Assembly (NCBI RefSeq): GCF_000272005.1
Contig: NZ_AKKU01000001.1
Span: 310,001-374,000 of the forward strand
Direction: 5' to 3'
DNA length: 64,000 nt
From: Alishewanella agri BL06
GTDB lineage: Bacteria; Pseudomonadota; Gammaproteobacteria; Enterobacterales; Alteromonadaceae
Part shown: piece by piece, positions 35,060 through 44,117 of the stretch
Layout of the letters: every line of letters starts with the position of its first letter
Numbering within the stretch: the first letter of the stretch is position 1
The notes under the pieces: model-generated
The model's input: the letters and a program-made list of their open reading frames with translations, nothing else
The model's database searches: none
What the model was told of the DNA's origin: nothing
Made by a program: the position numbers and the translations under genes

Positions 35060-37437
35060 TTCTTCAGTAACCTTAACGAGTTAGATACCACCAGCAAGGA
35101 GCTGAAGGACATACCAATCACGGCAATATAAGGTGATACAAAGCCTGCTACCGCCAATGGAATAATAATCAGATTATAGCCTACCGACCAGCCAAGGTTT
35201 TGTTTGATGGTACGGGCGCTTTGTTTACCACCGGCAACTAAATCTAATACCAGGCTGACATCTGGCTTTAACAGCACCACATCGGCCTGGTTTTTTGATA
35301 AATCCGCGCCTGAGTGCACGGCGACAGAGATATGGGCGGCATTAAAACCAGGGCTGTCATTAATGCCATCGCCAAGCATTAAGACTTTATGGCCATCGGC
35401 AATCAGTTGCTGGATCTGCGCGACTTTTTGCTCTGGCGAGCAGCCCTTTACCATAAAATCTAACTGCAGCTGCTGGCTGATCTGCTCTGCCTGCTCCGAG
35501 CTGTCGCCGGTCAACATGCCTAAACGATAACCCTGTTGCTGCAGTTTGGCGACCAGTGCCGGCACTTCCGCCCGGATCTGATCACTCAGTTCTACCGCAG
35601 CAATCGGCTCGCCGTCGATCACCAGATATACCATCGCATTGCTGACTTCGCTCAATTGACAAAACGCCGCACTGCCGACTTTAAGCTGTCGTTGTTGCCA
35701 GCTGCCACTGATCCCAGCGCCAACGGCAACGCTCACCTGCTGCAGTTGCAATGGTTCGGTCAGATACGGAGCAAAGGCCCGGGCGATGGGATGCTCGGAA
35801 TAGCGCTCCAGATTGGCAATGAAATTCAGCACCTCAGCTTCACCGTATTGCGTGCTGAGTAAGCTGACCTGGCTGACACTAAACTGGCCTTCGGTAAGGG
35901 TACCGGTTTTATCGAACACGATATGGCTGATTTCTGGCAAAGTTTCCAGTGCCTGAGAATTTTTAATCAGGATCCCCTGACGGTTTAAGCGTGCTAAGGC
36001 ACAGGTAATAGCGGTGGGGGTTGCCAGGCTGAGTGCACAAGGGCAGGTGGCAACTAAGACCGACAAGGTAACCCAGAATGCCCGGTCCGGGTTCCACCAG
36101 AAATACCACAAACCAAAGGTCAATACCGCTATTACCAGTAAGCGTTCGACAAAGTATTTTGCCAGCTGGTCAGTTTTTTCCACCAACCGCGGTTTTTGAT
36201 TTAGCGTCTGCTGCTGCAACTGGATAATCTGGCCCAGGCGGGAGTGCGCCAAGGCCTCGCTAACGCGAATTTTCAGTAAACCATCATGATTGATACTGCC
36301 TGCCAGTACCGTATCGCCGGGCCCTTTACTAATTGGCCGGTACTCACCGGTTAGCATCGATTCATCAACCGAGCTTTGCCCCTCTGTGACGATACCATCA
36401 GCTGGCAGGGTTTCGCCGGCTTTGACCAGGATCAGATCGTCAGGTTGCAACCGGCGCGCCGAGGCACTGGTTGGGCCCTGCTCAGTTAATAAAGTGGCGG
36501 TGACCGGCATAATCTTTAGCAGGTTGCTGGTGGCCTCTCGTGCCTGGGCCCGGGCGCGGTATTCAAAAAACTTACCCAGCTGCAGCAGAAAGGTAAACAT
36601 ACAGACCGATTCAAAATAGACTTCACCGGTATGAAACAGCGTTGCATAAGACGAGGCGAAAAAGGTATACCAGAGCGCCAGGCTAACCGGCACATCCATA
36701 TTCATCTGCCTGGCTTTAATGCTGCGCCAGGCACTGAGAGTGAAAGGTTTGGCGGCATAGAGCAGCACCGGTATGGTCAGCAGCATACTGATCCAACGCA
36801 GATAGCCTTCATGCGAGGCTTCGATACCCGTGTATTCGCCAAAGTACAGTGCGAAGGCCAGCATCATCACTTGCATGGTGAGAATGCCCGATACCGCCAA
36901 TCGTTTCAGATAGCGGTTTAATTCCTGTTTAAAGGTCTGTTCTTCCTGATCGGCAACAAAAGGACTGGCCTGATAACCCAGCTCAGAGATTTGCCGTAAA
37001 ATGCCGCTTAATGGCAGCTTATTGCTGTCCCAACTGACCGACGCACGTTGGGTAGAGGCGTTAACCGTAACCTTGGCAATGTCTGGCAGTTTTTTCAGTT
37101 GCTTTTCAATTAACCAGGCGCAGGCAGCGCAGCTCATGCCGGATAGTGACAATTCCAGTTCAGTTAAATCGCCATGCTGGCGGCTGATATCGGCCAGTAC
37201 GTCTGGCTGATCAAAGTTGGCTAACTGGTTGGCAAGCTCGTCGGGCAGGGCGGTAACTTTAGCCGCGGCTTCGGTACGGAAGCGGTAATAGTCTGCCAGG
37301 CCGTTATTAATAATGGTATCGGCAACCGCCTGGCAACCGGCGCAGCAAAAAAACTGCCGGTTACCATCGATATACAGGGTAAAACGCTCGCCGGTAGCTA
37401 CCGGCTCATGGCAATGGAAACACTGCAGGTCGCCCAA
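35056..37437 (-). CDS. ccoI: Copper-exporting P-type ATPase CcoI/FixI for cbb3 oxidase
   Basis: 793 residues. An N-terminal metal-binding region has CFHC (Cys6, Cys9) and FFCCAGC. A heavy-metal-associated domain follows with GMSCAACAW (Cys103, Cys106). Then come the actuator TGEYRPI, the ion-path motif CPC (465-467), the phosphorylation site DKTGT (Asp509), and the GDGINDSPG hinge. Eight membrane segments are expected. CcoI-type pumps deliver copper for assembly of cbb3 oxidase. It is coupled to ccoS by a 4-bp overlap and follows ccoH by 35 bases, giving the classic ccoHIS order. Confidence 0.95.
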   Translation of the reverse strand: MGDLQCFHCHEPVATGERFTLYIDGNRQFFCCAGCQAVADTIINNGLADYYRFRTEAAAKVTALPDELANQLANFDQPDVLADISRQHGDLTELELSLSGMSCAACAWLIEKQLKKLPDIAKVTVNASTQRASVSWDSNKLPLSGILRQISELGYQASPFVADQEEQTFKQELNRYLKRLAVSGILTMQVMMLAFALYFGEYTGIEASHEGYLRWISMLLTIPVLLYAAKPFTLSAWRSIKARQMNMDVPVSLALWYTFFASSYATLFHTGEVYFESVCMFTFLLQLGKFFEYRARAQAREATSNLLKIMPVTATLLTEQGPTSASARRLQPDDLILVKAGETLPADGIVTEGQSSVDESMLTGEYRPISKGPGDTVLAGSINHDGLLKIRVSEALAHSRLGQIIQLQQQTLNQKPRLVEKTDQLAKYFVERLLVIAVLTFGLWYFWWNPDRAFWVTLSVLVATCPCALSLATPTAITCALARLNRQGILIKNSQALETLPEISHIVFDKTGTLTEGQFSVSQVSLLSTQYGEAEVLNFIANLERYSEHPIARAFAPYLTEPLQLQQVSVAVGAGISGSWQQRQLKVGSAAFCQLSEVSNAMVYLVIDGEPIAAVELSDQIRAEVPALVAKLQQQGYRLGMLTGDSSEQAEQISQQLQLDFMVKGCSPEQKVAQIQQLIADGHKVLMLGDGINDSPGFNAAHISVAVHSGADLSKNQADVVLLKPDVSLVLDLVAGGKQSARTIKQNLGWSVGYNLIIIPLAVAGFVSPYIAVIGMSFSSLLVVSNSLRLLKK

Positions 37438-37472
37438 GACGCCTCTTCCTTAATCAATACAGATAACAGTGA

Positions 37473-37961
37473 TTATTTATAACCCAGTTTAATTTCCTGC
37501 TCAGCCGGCAGCACCAGATTGGCTTTGAGTCGCCATTCATTGGACGCATCCGATACGGTTAAGCGCCAACGACCATCTGGTGTCAGGGGTAGGGTGGCAA
37601 CATAAAGTAGTTCACCACTGCGTTCGGCATCGACAGCAAAATCCCGGGCGCCGAGGGTTGGATGATAAAAGTCTAAATGAATGCTGTCGCCCAGCACCGC
37701 ATTTTCGGCAAAGCGCACTACGGCTCTATTGCCGGCGACCAGGATGCTGGCATCCAGATTACGCAACGCCGCTTCACGGTACTTGGCAAGTTGCAAGTTG
37801 ATACTTTTACCCGCCGCATAATAATCATCAATGACGACTTCCGGTTTGTGTTGTTGCATCACTACCACGGTATGCACCGCTTTTAGCGCCGTCAAAACCG
37901 GTATCGCAATTAATACCCAGGGCCAGACATATTTATACCAGGGTTTGGTATCCTGTTGCAT
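37473..37961 (-). CDS. ccoH: FixH/CcoH family cbb3 assembly protein
   Basis: 162 residues from ATG 37961, which has GAGG seven bases upstream; an ATG four codons earlier is less well placed. One N-terminal membrane helix (YVWPWVLIAIPVLTALKAVHTV) precedes a periplasmic beta-sandwich with DDYYAAGKSINLQLAKYREA and TLPLTPDGRWRLTVSDAS, as in FixH/CcoH. CcoH stabilises the oxidase and helps CcoI act. Only about 50 bases, including a terminator, separate it from the ccoP stop. The ccoG gene usually placed here is missing. Confidence 0.85.
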   Translation of the reverse strand: MQQDTKPWYKYVWPWVLIAIPVLTALKAVHTVVVMQQHKPEVVIDDYYAAGKSINLQLAKYREAALRNLDASILVAGNRAVVRFAENAVLGDSIHLDFYHPTLGARDFAVDAERSGELLYVATLPLTPDGRWRLTVSDASNEWRLKANLVLPAEQEIKLGYK

Positions 37962-37975
37962 TCGTAACCTCATTA

Positions 37976-38003
37976 TAAAACTAAGCCCCTGTACGGGGCT
38001 TAG
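37976..38003 (-). terminator. Intrinsic terminator after ccoP
   Basis: The stem CTAAGCCCC/GGGGCTTAG (37981-37989, 37995-38003) with loop TGTAC is followed on the reverse strand by a TTTT run. It separates the ccoNOQP transcript from ccoHIS, though readthrough is likely. Confidence 0.75.
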
Positions 38004-38029
38004 ATTCTATCAGAACATCCTGCCTGGTG

Positions 38030-39004
38030 TTAGCGCAGGTCTTCCGGATTCGCTAAGCGATAAACATAGGCTGTCAGGATATGTACCTTGTCTTCACCCA
38101 GTGTTTCTTTAAAGGCAGGCATCACACCGTAACGGCCATTGCGCAGCGTTTCTTCGATATCCCGGGCAGAGCCGCCATATAACCAGATATTATCAGTCAG
38201 GTTCGGCGCACCGAATGGCAGGTTGTGAGCAACGCTACCGCGGCCATCCACGCCGTGACAGGCAGCACACATACCAAACTTGGCTTTACCGGCTTCAGCG
38301 TCTTTTTCATTGACAGCACGGCCAGACAGTTGCAATACATAGGCAGTCATTTCCTTGATGCCCTGGTCGCCCAGTGCGGCTTCCCAGCCCGGCATTGCAG
38401 CTTTACGGCCGTATAACAGCGTTTCTTTGATCTTGTCTGGCGTACCACCATATAGCCAATCGTTATCAGTCAGGTTAGGGAAACCACGCTGACCGCGGGC
38501 ATCTGAGCCGTGACATAACGCACAGTTTTGCAGGAATAAACGCTGACCAATTTTCAACGCTTCTGCATCATAGGCCAGATCCAGCACATCGCGTTTAGCG
38601 AAGGCCTGGAAAACCGGGCCGTATACTTCATCTGCTTTAGCGTTTTCAACGTCTAATTCAACATAACGACCTTCAGCACGAGCCAGCTCAACGGCCTGCC
38701 GTGACTCTTCCAGTGACTTAATGCCCTGATTGGAGCTGGTCCAACCGAGGAAACCTTTGTAATTTCCCAGACCCGGATAAGCAGCCAGATAGAACACTGA
38801 CCAAATCAGGGTGGCAAAGAACATATAGGTCCACCATTTTGGCAGTGGGTTGTTGTACTCTTTTAAGCCATCAACTTCGTGATCAGTAGTCTGATCTTCA
38901 GGTACGCCCACGAAGTTTTTCAGGTTCCACAATAACAGCACTAAACACAATACCAGTACCGGTATGGTCAGTACCCAAATCCAAAGATTCCAGAAGCTAC
39001 TCAT
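38030..39004 (-). CDS. ccoP: cbb3-type cytochrome c oxidase subunit III (CcoP)
   Basis: 324 residues from ATG 39004 (MSSFWNLWIWVLTIPVLVL), with a 8-base overlap with ccoQ; the frame upstream is inside ccoQ. Two N-terminal membrane segments are followed by two c-type haem domains, CALCHGSD and CAACHGVDG (CXXCH), with distal Met ligands in PGWEAALGD/MPAFKETLG-type loops. CcoP passes electrons from periplasmic cytochromes to CcoO/CcoN. Third and fourth membrane-proximal residues such as NPLPKWW are typical of diheme CcoP. Confidence 0.95.
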   Translation of the reverse strand: MSSFWNLWIWVLTIPVLVLCLVLLLWNLKNFVGVPEDQTTDHEVDGLKEYNNPLPKWWTYMFFATLIWSVFYLAAYPGLGNYKGFLGWTSSNQGIKSLEESRQAVELARAEGRYVELDVENAKADEVYGPVFQAFAKRDVLDLAYDAEALKIGQRLFLQNCALCHGSDARGQRGFPNLTDNDWLYGGTPDKIKETLLYGRKAAMPGWEAALGDQGIKEMTAYVLQLSGRAVNEKDAEAGKAKFGMCAACHGVDGRGSVAHNLPFGAPNLTDNIWLYGGSARDIEETLRNGRYGVMPAFKETLGEDKVHILTAYVYRLANPEDLR

Positions 39005-39179
39005 GCTCCTTCTCCCGTTTCGAATGTTGTTTTCCGGATTCCGGTTCGTCGTCAAATACTAAGTTAGCGGCTTCTTCGAAGTCAGACTTACGTTTTTTGC
39101 TGTAAGCCCAAATCACAAACGCCACAAAGCCAACGAACAGGATCACTGTCAGAATGCTGTGAACTGTTGCAAATTCCAT
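38997..39179 (-). CDS. ccoQ: cbb3-type cytochrome oxidase subunit CcoQ
   Basis: 60 residues: one membrane helix (LTVILFVGFVAFVIWAYS) followed by KKRKSDFEEAANLVFDDE, the pattern that defines CcoQ/FixQ. The polar C-terminus overlaps the ccoP start by eight bases. It sits five bases after ccoO. CcoQ stabilises the oxidase complex. No oddities. Confidence 0.93.
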   Translation of the reverse strand: MEFATVHSILTVILFVGFVAFVIWAYSKKRKSDFEEAANLVFDDEPESGKQHSKREKEHE

Positions 39180-39184
39180 AACCG

Positions 39185-39793
39185 TTACTTCAGCGCTGTG
39201 CCCAGTGATTGCAGGTAGGCAATCAGGGCTTCCATTTCGGTTTTACCTTTAACTGCTTCTGCAGCACCGGCGATATCTTCATCGGTGTAAGGTACGCCGA
39301 AACTCCGGAAAATCTCCAGCTTACGGGCCGTGTACTTGCCGTCCAGAATGTTGGTATCTAACCACGGGTAAGCCGGCATATTCGACTGTGGCACCACCGA
39401 GCGTGGATCCATCAGGTGCGCATAATGCCAGTCATCACTGTAACGACCACCCACACGGGCCAGATCCGGACCAGTACGCTTTGAGCCCCACAGAAACGGA
39501 TGTTCCCATACGCTCTCACCGGCAACCGAGTAGTGACCGTAACGTTCTACTTCAGCGCGGAACGGCCGAATCATTTGGCTGTGACAGTTGGTGCAGCCCT
39601 CACGGATAAACACATCCCGGCCTTCCATCTGCAGGGCAGTGTATGGCTTCAGGCCGTCAATTGGCTGGGTGGTTTCATCGAGAAACATCAGCGGAGTAAT
39701 TTGAACCAGCGTACCAAAGCTGATGGCGATAATGGTGAAAATGCCCAGTAAACCAACGCTTTTTTCAATTTTTTCGTGATGATTTTTTGACAT
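39185..39793 (-). CDS. ccoO: cbb3-type cytochrome c oxidase subunit II (CcoO)
   Basis: 202 residues: one N-terminal membrane anchor ([23 protein letters not shown]) and one periplasmic c-type haem site in [11 protein letters not shown], with [18 protein letters not shown] and a distal-methionine region MPAYPWL. This is a standard CcoO/FixO. It follows ccoN by 10 bases and precedes ccoQ by five. Confidence 0.96.
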   Translation of the reverse strand: MSKNHHEKIEKSVGLLGIFTIIAISFGTLVQITPLMFLDETTQPIDGLKPYTALQMEGRDVFIREGCTNCHSQMIRPFRAEVERYGHYSVAGESVWEHPFLWGSKRTGPDLARVGGRYSDDWHYAHLMDPRSVVPQSNMPAYPWLDTNILDGKYTARKLEIFRSFGVPYTDEDIAGAAEAVKGKTEMEALIAYLQSLGTALK

Positions 39794-39803
39794 TTGGCTC
39801 TCC

Positions 39804-41231
39804 TTAGGCGGCGGCTGCAGCAGGTTGGGCTGCTGGTGTTTTACTGCTTACTGTCTTGTAGACGTTGTAAGCCATCAGCAACATACCGGCGACCACGAAG
39901 GCACCACCAATAAAGCGCATCAGATAGAACGGCATCGAGGCTTCCAGGCTTTGGACAAAGCTGTAAGTCAAAGTACCGTCAGTGTTAACTGCGCGCCACA
40001 TCATGCCTTGCATAATACCGCTGATCCACATTGCTACGATGTACAGCACCACACCAATAGTGTGCAGCCAGAAGTGGGTGTTAATCAGTTTTAAGCTATA
40101 CATTCCGTCTTTGTTATATACCGCCGGGATCAGGTGGTACATAGCACCGATAGAGATCATCGCAACCCAGCCCAGCGCACCTGAGTGCACGTGACCTACG
40201 GTCCAGTCAGTGTAGTGTGACAGTGCATTCACGGATTTGATCGCCATCATCGGGCCTTCGAAGGTCGACATACCGTAGAATGACAGCGATACAATTAAGA
40301 AGCGTAAGATGGGGTCGGTTTTCAGCTTATGCCAAGCGCCTGACAGCGTCATAATACCGTTGATCATGCCGCCCCAGCTTGGTACGAACAGCACCACAGA
40401 CATCACCATACCTAAAGACTGGGTCCAGTCAGGCAGGGCAGTGTAGTGCAGGTGGTGTGGACCGGCCCAGATATACAGTGCAATCAGCGCCCAGAAGTGG
40501 ACGATTGACAGCCGGTAAGAATACACCGGACGACCTGATTGTTTCGGTACGAAGTAGTACATCATACCCAGGAAGCCAGCGGTTAACAGGAAACCTACCG
40601 CGTTGTGGCCGTACCACCACTGCACCATGGCATCTACCGCACCGGCGTAAATTGAGTAAGACTTACCCAAATTCAGCGGGATCACCATGCTGTTGACGAT
40701 ATGCAGCGCGGCAACGGTAATAATAAAGCCGCCATAGAACCAGTTCGCGACATAGATATGGCTGGTTTTACGTTTAGCCAGAGTACCGAAGAACACGATA
40801 GCAAAACTGACCCAAACGATGGTAATCAGCACGTCAATTGGCCACTCCAGCTCGGCATATTCTTTGCTCTGGCTCAGGCCCATTGGCAGGGTAATCACGG
40901 CAGCGATAATAACCGCTTGCCAGCCCCAGAAAGTAAACATGGCGAGCTTTTCTGCAAATAACCGAACCTGACAGGTTCGTTGCACCACATAATAACAGGT
41001 GGCGAATAAGGCACTGGTACCAAAGGCGAAGATAACGGCATTGGTATGGAGAGGACGAAGACGGCTGTAGGTCAGCCAAGGCGTATCAAAGTTAAGCGCC
41101 GGCCAGTATAACTGGGCTGCAATTAACACTCCCACCGCCATGCCGACAATACCCCATAATACGGTAGTGATGGCAAAGAGGCGGACAACGCTATAGTTGT
41201 ATTCAACATTTAACGGTTTGGTCTGGCTCAT
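39804..41231 (-). CDS. ccoN: cbb3-type cytochrome c oxidase catalytic subunit (CcoN)
   Basis: 475 residues with 12 hydrophobic helices and the haem-copper oxidase histidines: [15 protein letters not shown] (low-spin haem ligand), [13 protein letters not shown] and [14 protein letters not shown] (CuB ligands), with the cross-linked Tyr in the WWYGHN helix, and [14 protein letters not shown] near the high-spin haem. It is the oxygen-reducing, proton-pumping subunit used at low oxygen. It is the first gene of ccoNOQP. A candidate FNR box and -10 lie upstream. Confidence 0.97.
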   Translation of the reverse strand: MSQTKPLNVEYNYSVVRLFAITTVLWGIVGMAVGVLIAAQLYWPALNFDTPWLTYSRLRPLHTNAVIFAFGTSALFATCYYVVQRTCQVRLFAEKLAMFTFWGWQAVIIAAVITLPMGLSQSKEYAELEWPIDVLITIVWVSFAIVFFGTLAKRKTSHIYVANWFYGGFIITVAALHIVNSMVIPLNLGKSYSIYAGAVDAMVQWWYGHNAVGFLLTAGFLGMMYYFVPKQSGRPVYSYRLSIVHFWALIALYIWAGPHHLHYTALPDWTQSLGMVMSVVLFVPSWGGMINGIMTLSGAWHKLKTDPILRFLIVSLSFYGMSTFEGPMMAIKSVNALSHYTDWTVGHVHSGALGWVAMISIGAMYHLIPAVYNKDGMYSLKLINTHFWLHTIGVVLYIVAMWISGIMQGMMWRAVNTDGTLTYSFVQSLEASMPFYLMRFIGGAFVVAGMLLMAYNVYKTVSSKTPAAQPAAAAA

Positions 41232-41376
41232 GTTGAGTTCCGCTGCAGTTTTGCTGGTTACTAAAATACCACCTGAAGGTGGCCCTTCTTGTTATAAATG
41301 GATACGTCCGCTGGATGAGGCCATCGCAGTTGGTTGTACCCACTTTATTTGGCCCGAATGATAAGGCCTTTACCCC

Positions 41377-41418
41377 ATAAAAGATAGGCAAAGCCGCCTA
41401 TTTTATGATGTAGAACAA
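41377..41418 (-). promoter_or_regulatory. Candidate FNR box and -10 upstream of ccoN
   Basis: On the reverse strand, TTGTT-CTAC-ATCAT (41418-41405) matches 8 of 10 positions of the FNR palindrome. A TTTTAT -10-like element lies at 41377-41382, placing the box near -41.5, the usual activating position. ccoN genes are FNR targets in many proteobacteria. Confidence 0.45.
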
Positions 41419-41521
41419 AGTCGCTGTTCAATTTTCAGGCAATTAGGCCTGTTGCTGGTTTTTTGCCTGTTGTTAGCGCTAAGATAGCCACTTCTACGAG
41501 TTTAGCAGGCATTACCCTGAG

Positions 41522-41929
41522 ATGAAGTTTGCAGTGAAGTTAGTGTTGTGTTTCATTTTTTTATTTGTACTGCAGGCTTGTACACCCGCTGCTAATGATA
41601 ACAGCCAGCTGACCCTGCTGCAAACCGCTGACCTGAGTGTACAAATCAGTCCGGCAACAATACCGGTAGAAAGCCCGCTGACGCTAACGGTGAAAACAAA
41701 CCTTGATATTCAGCAACTTAGTGGTGAAATTCGCGGCATTTCGATGTATATGGGGCGGATCCCGTTACACTGGCGTAAGGTCAGCGACACAGAGGGCACC
41801 GTCTGGCAAGCGGAGTTTTTGCTCGGCGCCTGTACCGATCCGCAAATGCGTTGGCAGTTGACGCTGACTATGGCAACCGTCAGCGGGCAGCAGCAACTGC
41901 AGCTGATCGATTTTACCTCAAGCTGGTAA
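41522..41929 (+). CDS. Small lipoprotein, weakly YtkA/FixH-like, divergent from ccoN
   Basis: 135 residues with a lipoprotein signal ending LQAC (Cys20). The mature part is a predicted beta-sandwich: LSVQISPATIPVESPLTLTV, then EIRGISMYMGRIPLHWRKV and WQAEFLLGACTDPQMRW, ending in LIDFTSSW. The pattern of a methionine-rich strand plus a W-containing strand recalls YtkA/FixH-type periplasmic domains. I do not recognise an exact family. The gene is divergent from ccoN and shares its promoter region. Its 3' end overlaps the mutarotase gene by 17 bases. A role linked to copper or the oxidase is a guess from position. Confidence 0.7.
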   Translation: MKFAVKLVLCFIFLFVLQACTPAANDNSQLTLLQTADLSVQISPATIPVESPLTLTVKTNLDIQQLSGEIRGISMYMGRIPLHWRKVSDTEGTVWQAEFLLGACTDPQMRWQLTLTMATVSGQQQLQLIDFTSSW

Positions 41930-42770
41930 GTCGTTGACTCAGTTGTAAGGCAGCTGGTTGGTTTAAATCCAGTTTTGCGGTTTCAACACAAACAAACTGC
42001 TGATAACTGTTTTCCGCTAAATCCGGCAGCGCTTTGTTGCGCTCCCGCCATGGATTCCAGACCACAGTAGCATCCTGGCCCAGTTGGCTGATGTTTAACT
42101 GCTGTGCGCCACTTTGTAACAACAGCTCTGCCGCAGGCTCCGGATAAACCCTATCAATTTCCCGCTCAAAGCGAAGCGGCGCAGTGCTTTCTACCCGTTC
42201 GCCGCCCAGCGTTTTATCCAGATAGGCGCCGGGTAAAGGACTGACACTGGTGTCTGACAGTGACGGTACCGCAAAATAACTGTGTAACGCAGCTTGTTGC
42301 AGCATCGGCTCGGCACAGTCCAGCTGTAAAGTCAGAGCCTCCGCGGTCAGCTTCAGCGTCAGGTTTAGCGTTACGCTGTTATGCAGTGTCGGGATATCAT
42401 CGACATCGATGCTTAACGTAACCAAAGCGAGCTGTGTCGACGGCTCCGCCTGCACCTGACGCCACAGTCGGTTACGCACTAAGCCATGGTTGGGTAGTTT
42501 AGCCGCGCTGATATTAAACGGCTTGCCCGCCGGGCCAAACCAGGGCCAGCATACCGGCACGCCGCCGCGGATCGCTTGTTGCTGTTGCCAGACCGCTTTC
42601 GGGGATAGCCACAGCAGCTCCCGTCCGGGCGCTGGCTGATAGGATAACAACTGAGCGCCATACAGCGAGATCACGGCCGAAGCTTCGCCACAGACTAATT
42701 TCAGGCAGGGCAGGTCAGTTAAATGGGCAAAGCCGGTCTGAGTACTGATTTGCGATAGTGTCTGCGACAT
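41913..42770 (-). CDS. D-hexose-6-phosphate mutarotase (YeaD-like aldose 1-epimerase)
   Basis: 285 residues of the galactose-mutarotase fold: VISLYGAQLLSYQPAPGRELLWLSP, GVPVCWPWFGPAG, and NHGLVRNRLWRQV, with the LHSYFAVPSLSDTSV segment holding a catalytic His. VVWNPWRERNKALPDLAENSYQQFVCVE contains the active-site Glu. YeaD-type enzymes interconvert alpha and beta glucose-6-phosphate. It follows gap on the same strand at 109 bases, an order also seen in E. coli (gapA-yeaD). Its 3' end overlaps the convergent lipoprotein gene. Confidence 0.92.
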   Translation of the reverse strand: MSQTLSQISTQTGFAHLTDLPCLKLVCGEASAVISLYGAQLLSYQPAPGRELLWLSPKAVWQQQQAIRGGVPVCWPWFGPAGKPFNISAAKLPNHGLVRNRLWRQVQAEPSTQLALVTLSIDVDDIPTLHNSVTLNLTLKLTAEALTLQLDCAEPMLQQAALHSYFAVPSLSDTSVSPLPGAYLDKTLGGERVESTAPLRFEREIDRVYPEPAAELLLQSGAQQLNISQLGQDATVVWNPWRERNKALPDLAENSYQQFVCVETAKLDLNQPAALQLSQRLTSLR

Positions 42771-42832
42771 CCTGATTCCTTATTACTCGCTCAAGGCGTG
42801 GTAAAATAATGTGCTAAATCTACTGCCTTAAA

Positions 42833-42860
42833 ATGCACACAGCCAGCAAAAGCTGGCTGT
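42833..42860 (-). terminator. Terminator-like hairpin after gap
   Basis: A nine-base stem ACAGCCAGC/GCTGGCTGT with an AAAA loop (42839-42860). On the reverse strand the TTTT run comes five bases after the stem, so termination may be partial, letting some transcripts reach the mutarotase gene. Confidence 0.55.
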
Positions 42861-42879
42861 AGTGATTAGCAGGAGACAA

Positions 42880-43887
42880 TTAGAACTTCATTAGCTCTAC
42901 CGTGTTATCCAGCATACGGTTACTAAAGCCCCACTCATTATCGTACCAGCTCATCACTTTGACCAGCCTGCCCAGTACCCGGGTTTCCGTGGCATCAAAT
43001 ACCGACGACATTGGGTTGTGGTTAAAGTCGATTGACACCAGCGGCAGATCGTTCACCGCCAGCACTTCGCTCATTGGGCCGCTGCTGGCGGCCTTACGGA
43101 TAATATCGTTCACTTCTTCAGCAGTGGTATCGCGGCCAGCAATAAAGGTCAGGTCGACTAAAGATACGTTAATCGTTGGCACCCGTACCGCCAGGCCATC
43201 AAATTTGCCTTTTAGCTCTGGTACCACTAAACCGACAGCAGCAGCGGCGCCGGTCTTGGTCGGGATCATCGACATTGCCGCGGCGCGGGCACGGCGCACA
43301 TCAGTATGATAAACATCACTTAAGCGCTGATCGTTAGTGTAGGCGTGGATAGTGGTCATTAAACCGGATTCAATACCCAAAGCTTCATATAGTGGCTTGG
43401 CAACCGGCGCCAGGCAGTTAGTGGTGCAGGACGCATTAGAGATAATGTTCATTTCTGGCGTCAGGATCTGATGGTTCACGCCGTAGACCACAGTGGCGTC
43501 GACATCTTTACCCGGTGCTGAGATGATGACTTTCTTCGCACCGGCCGTTAAATGGGCGCCTGCGGTTTTACGATCGGTGAACAGGCCGGTACATTCCAGT
43601 ACCACATCGACTTTCAGCTCGGCCCACGGCAGCTCGGCCGGATTACGCACGCTGAGGGTACGGATTTCGTCATTGTTCACATAGATGGCTTTGTCATCGT
43701 GGCTGACGTTGGCAGCAAAAATACCGTGCGCGGTGTCGTATTTTAACAGGTGGGCGTTAATCGCCGCATCGCCGAGATCGTTGATGGCTACGATCTTAAT
43801 GTCATAGCTTTTGCTGCTTTCATACAGTGCCCGCAGCACATTACGGCCAATCCGGCCAAAACCATTAATCGCAACACGAATAGTCAT
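42880..43887 (-). CDS. gap: Type I glyceraldehyde-3-phosphate dehydrogenase
   Basis: 335 residues. The N-terminal Rossmann motif [14 protein letters not shown] is followed by VAINDLGD, whose Asp after the second strand marks NAD preference. Catalytic Cys154 is in SNASCTTN and His181 in [10 protein letters not shown]. It catalyses the phosphorylating oxidation of glyceraldehyde-3-phosphate in glycolysis and its reverse. Its promoter carries a HexR-type palindrome over the -10 element. A mutarotase gene follows. A second, longer GAPDH gene lies 12 kb away. Confidence 0.96.
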   Translation of the reverse strand: MTIRVAINGFGRIGRNVLRALYESSKSYDIKIVAINDLGDAAINAHLLKYDTAHGIFAANVSHDDKAIYVNNDEIRTLSVRNPAELPWAELKVDVVLECTGLFTDRKTAGAHLTAGAKKVIISAPGKDVDATVVYGVNHQILTPEMNIISNASCTTNCLAPVAKPLYEALGIESGLMTTIHAYTNDQRLSDVYHTDVRRARAAAMSMIPTKTGAAAAVGLVVPELKGKFDGLAVRVPTINVSLVDLTFIAGRDTTAEEVNDIIRKAASSGPMSEVLAVNDLPLVSIDFNHNPMSSVFDATETRVLGRLVKVMSWYDNEWGFSNRMLDNTVELMKF

Positions 43888-43940
43888 AAGAACCCCGCTG
43901 TTAAAGTGTTAAACTGTTTGAAAACGTATTCATCAGGTAT

Positions 43941-43970
43941 TTTGTAGTAAAATTACATTATTCATGGCAA
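43941..43970 (-). promoter_or_regulatory. gap promoter with HexR-type operator
   Basis: On the reverse strand, -35 TTGCCA (43970-43965), 18-base spacer and -10 TACAAA (43946-43941). The palindrome TGTAGTAAAATTACA (43943-43957, forward) overlaps the -10 and spacer and fits the HexR motif of Shewanella-type bacteria (TGTARTNNNAYTACA). The position suits repression. Confidence 0.65.
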
Positions 43971-44004
43971 TTTTCAAGCTTAAAAGCATTTTTGTTGCTG
44001 ATTT

Positions 44005-44057
44005 TGTAATTTAATGACATAAATGACCATGACAAGCAGCAAACCGCTCCTTACAAT
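44005..44057 (+). promoter_or_regulatory. malQ promoter with second HexR-type site
   Basis: TGTAATTTAATGACA (44005-44019) is a second HexR-type site. It is followed by -35 ATGACA (44029-44034), a 17-base spacer and -10 TACAAT (44052-44057). The site lies upstream of the -35, centred near -52, a position suited to activation. The ATGAC word is repeated three times at 44014-44033. Confidence 0.6.
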
Positions 44058-44117
44058 AGACTGCTGAGTCGCATGAGTATGATACACACCATAGGCACAT
44101 TTAATTAAGGATTTCCA

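Noticed and set aside
41203-41391. 62-codon reverse frame upstream of ccoN
   Set aside because: Overlaps the ccoN start and the likely promoter; no ribosome site.
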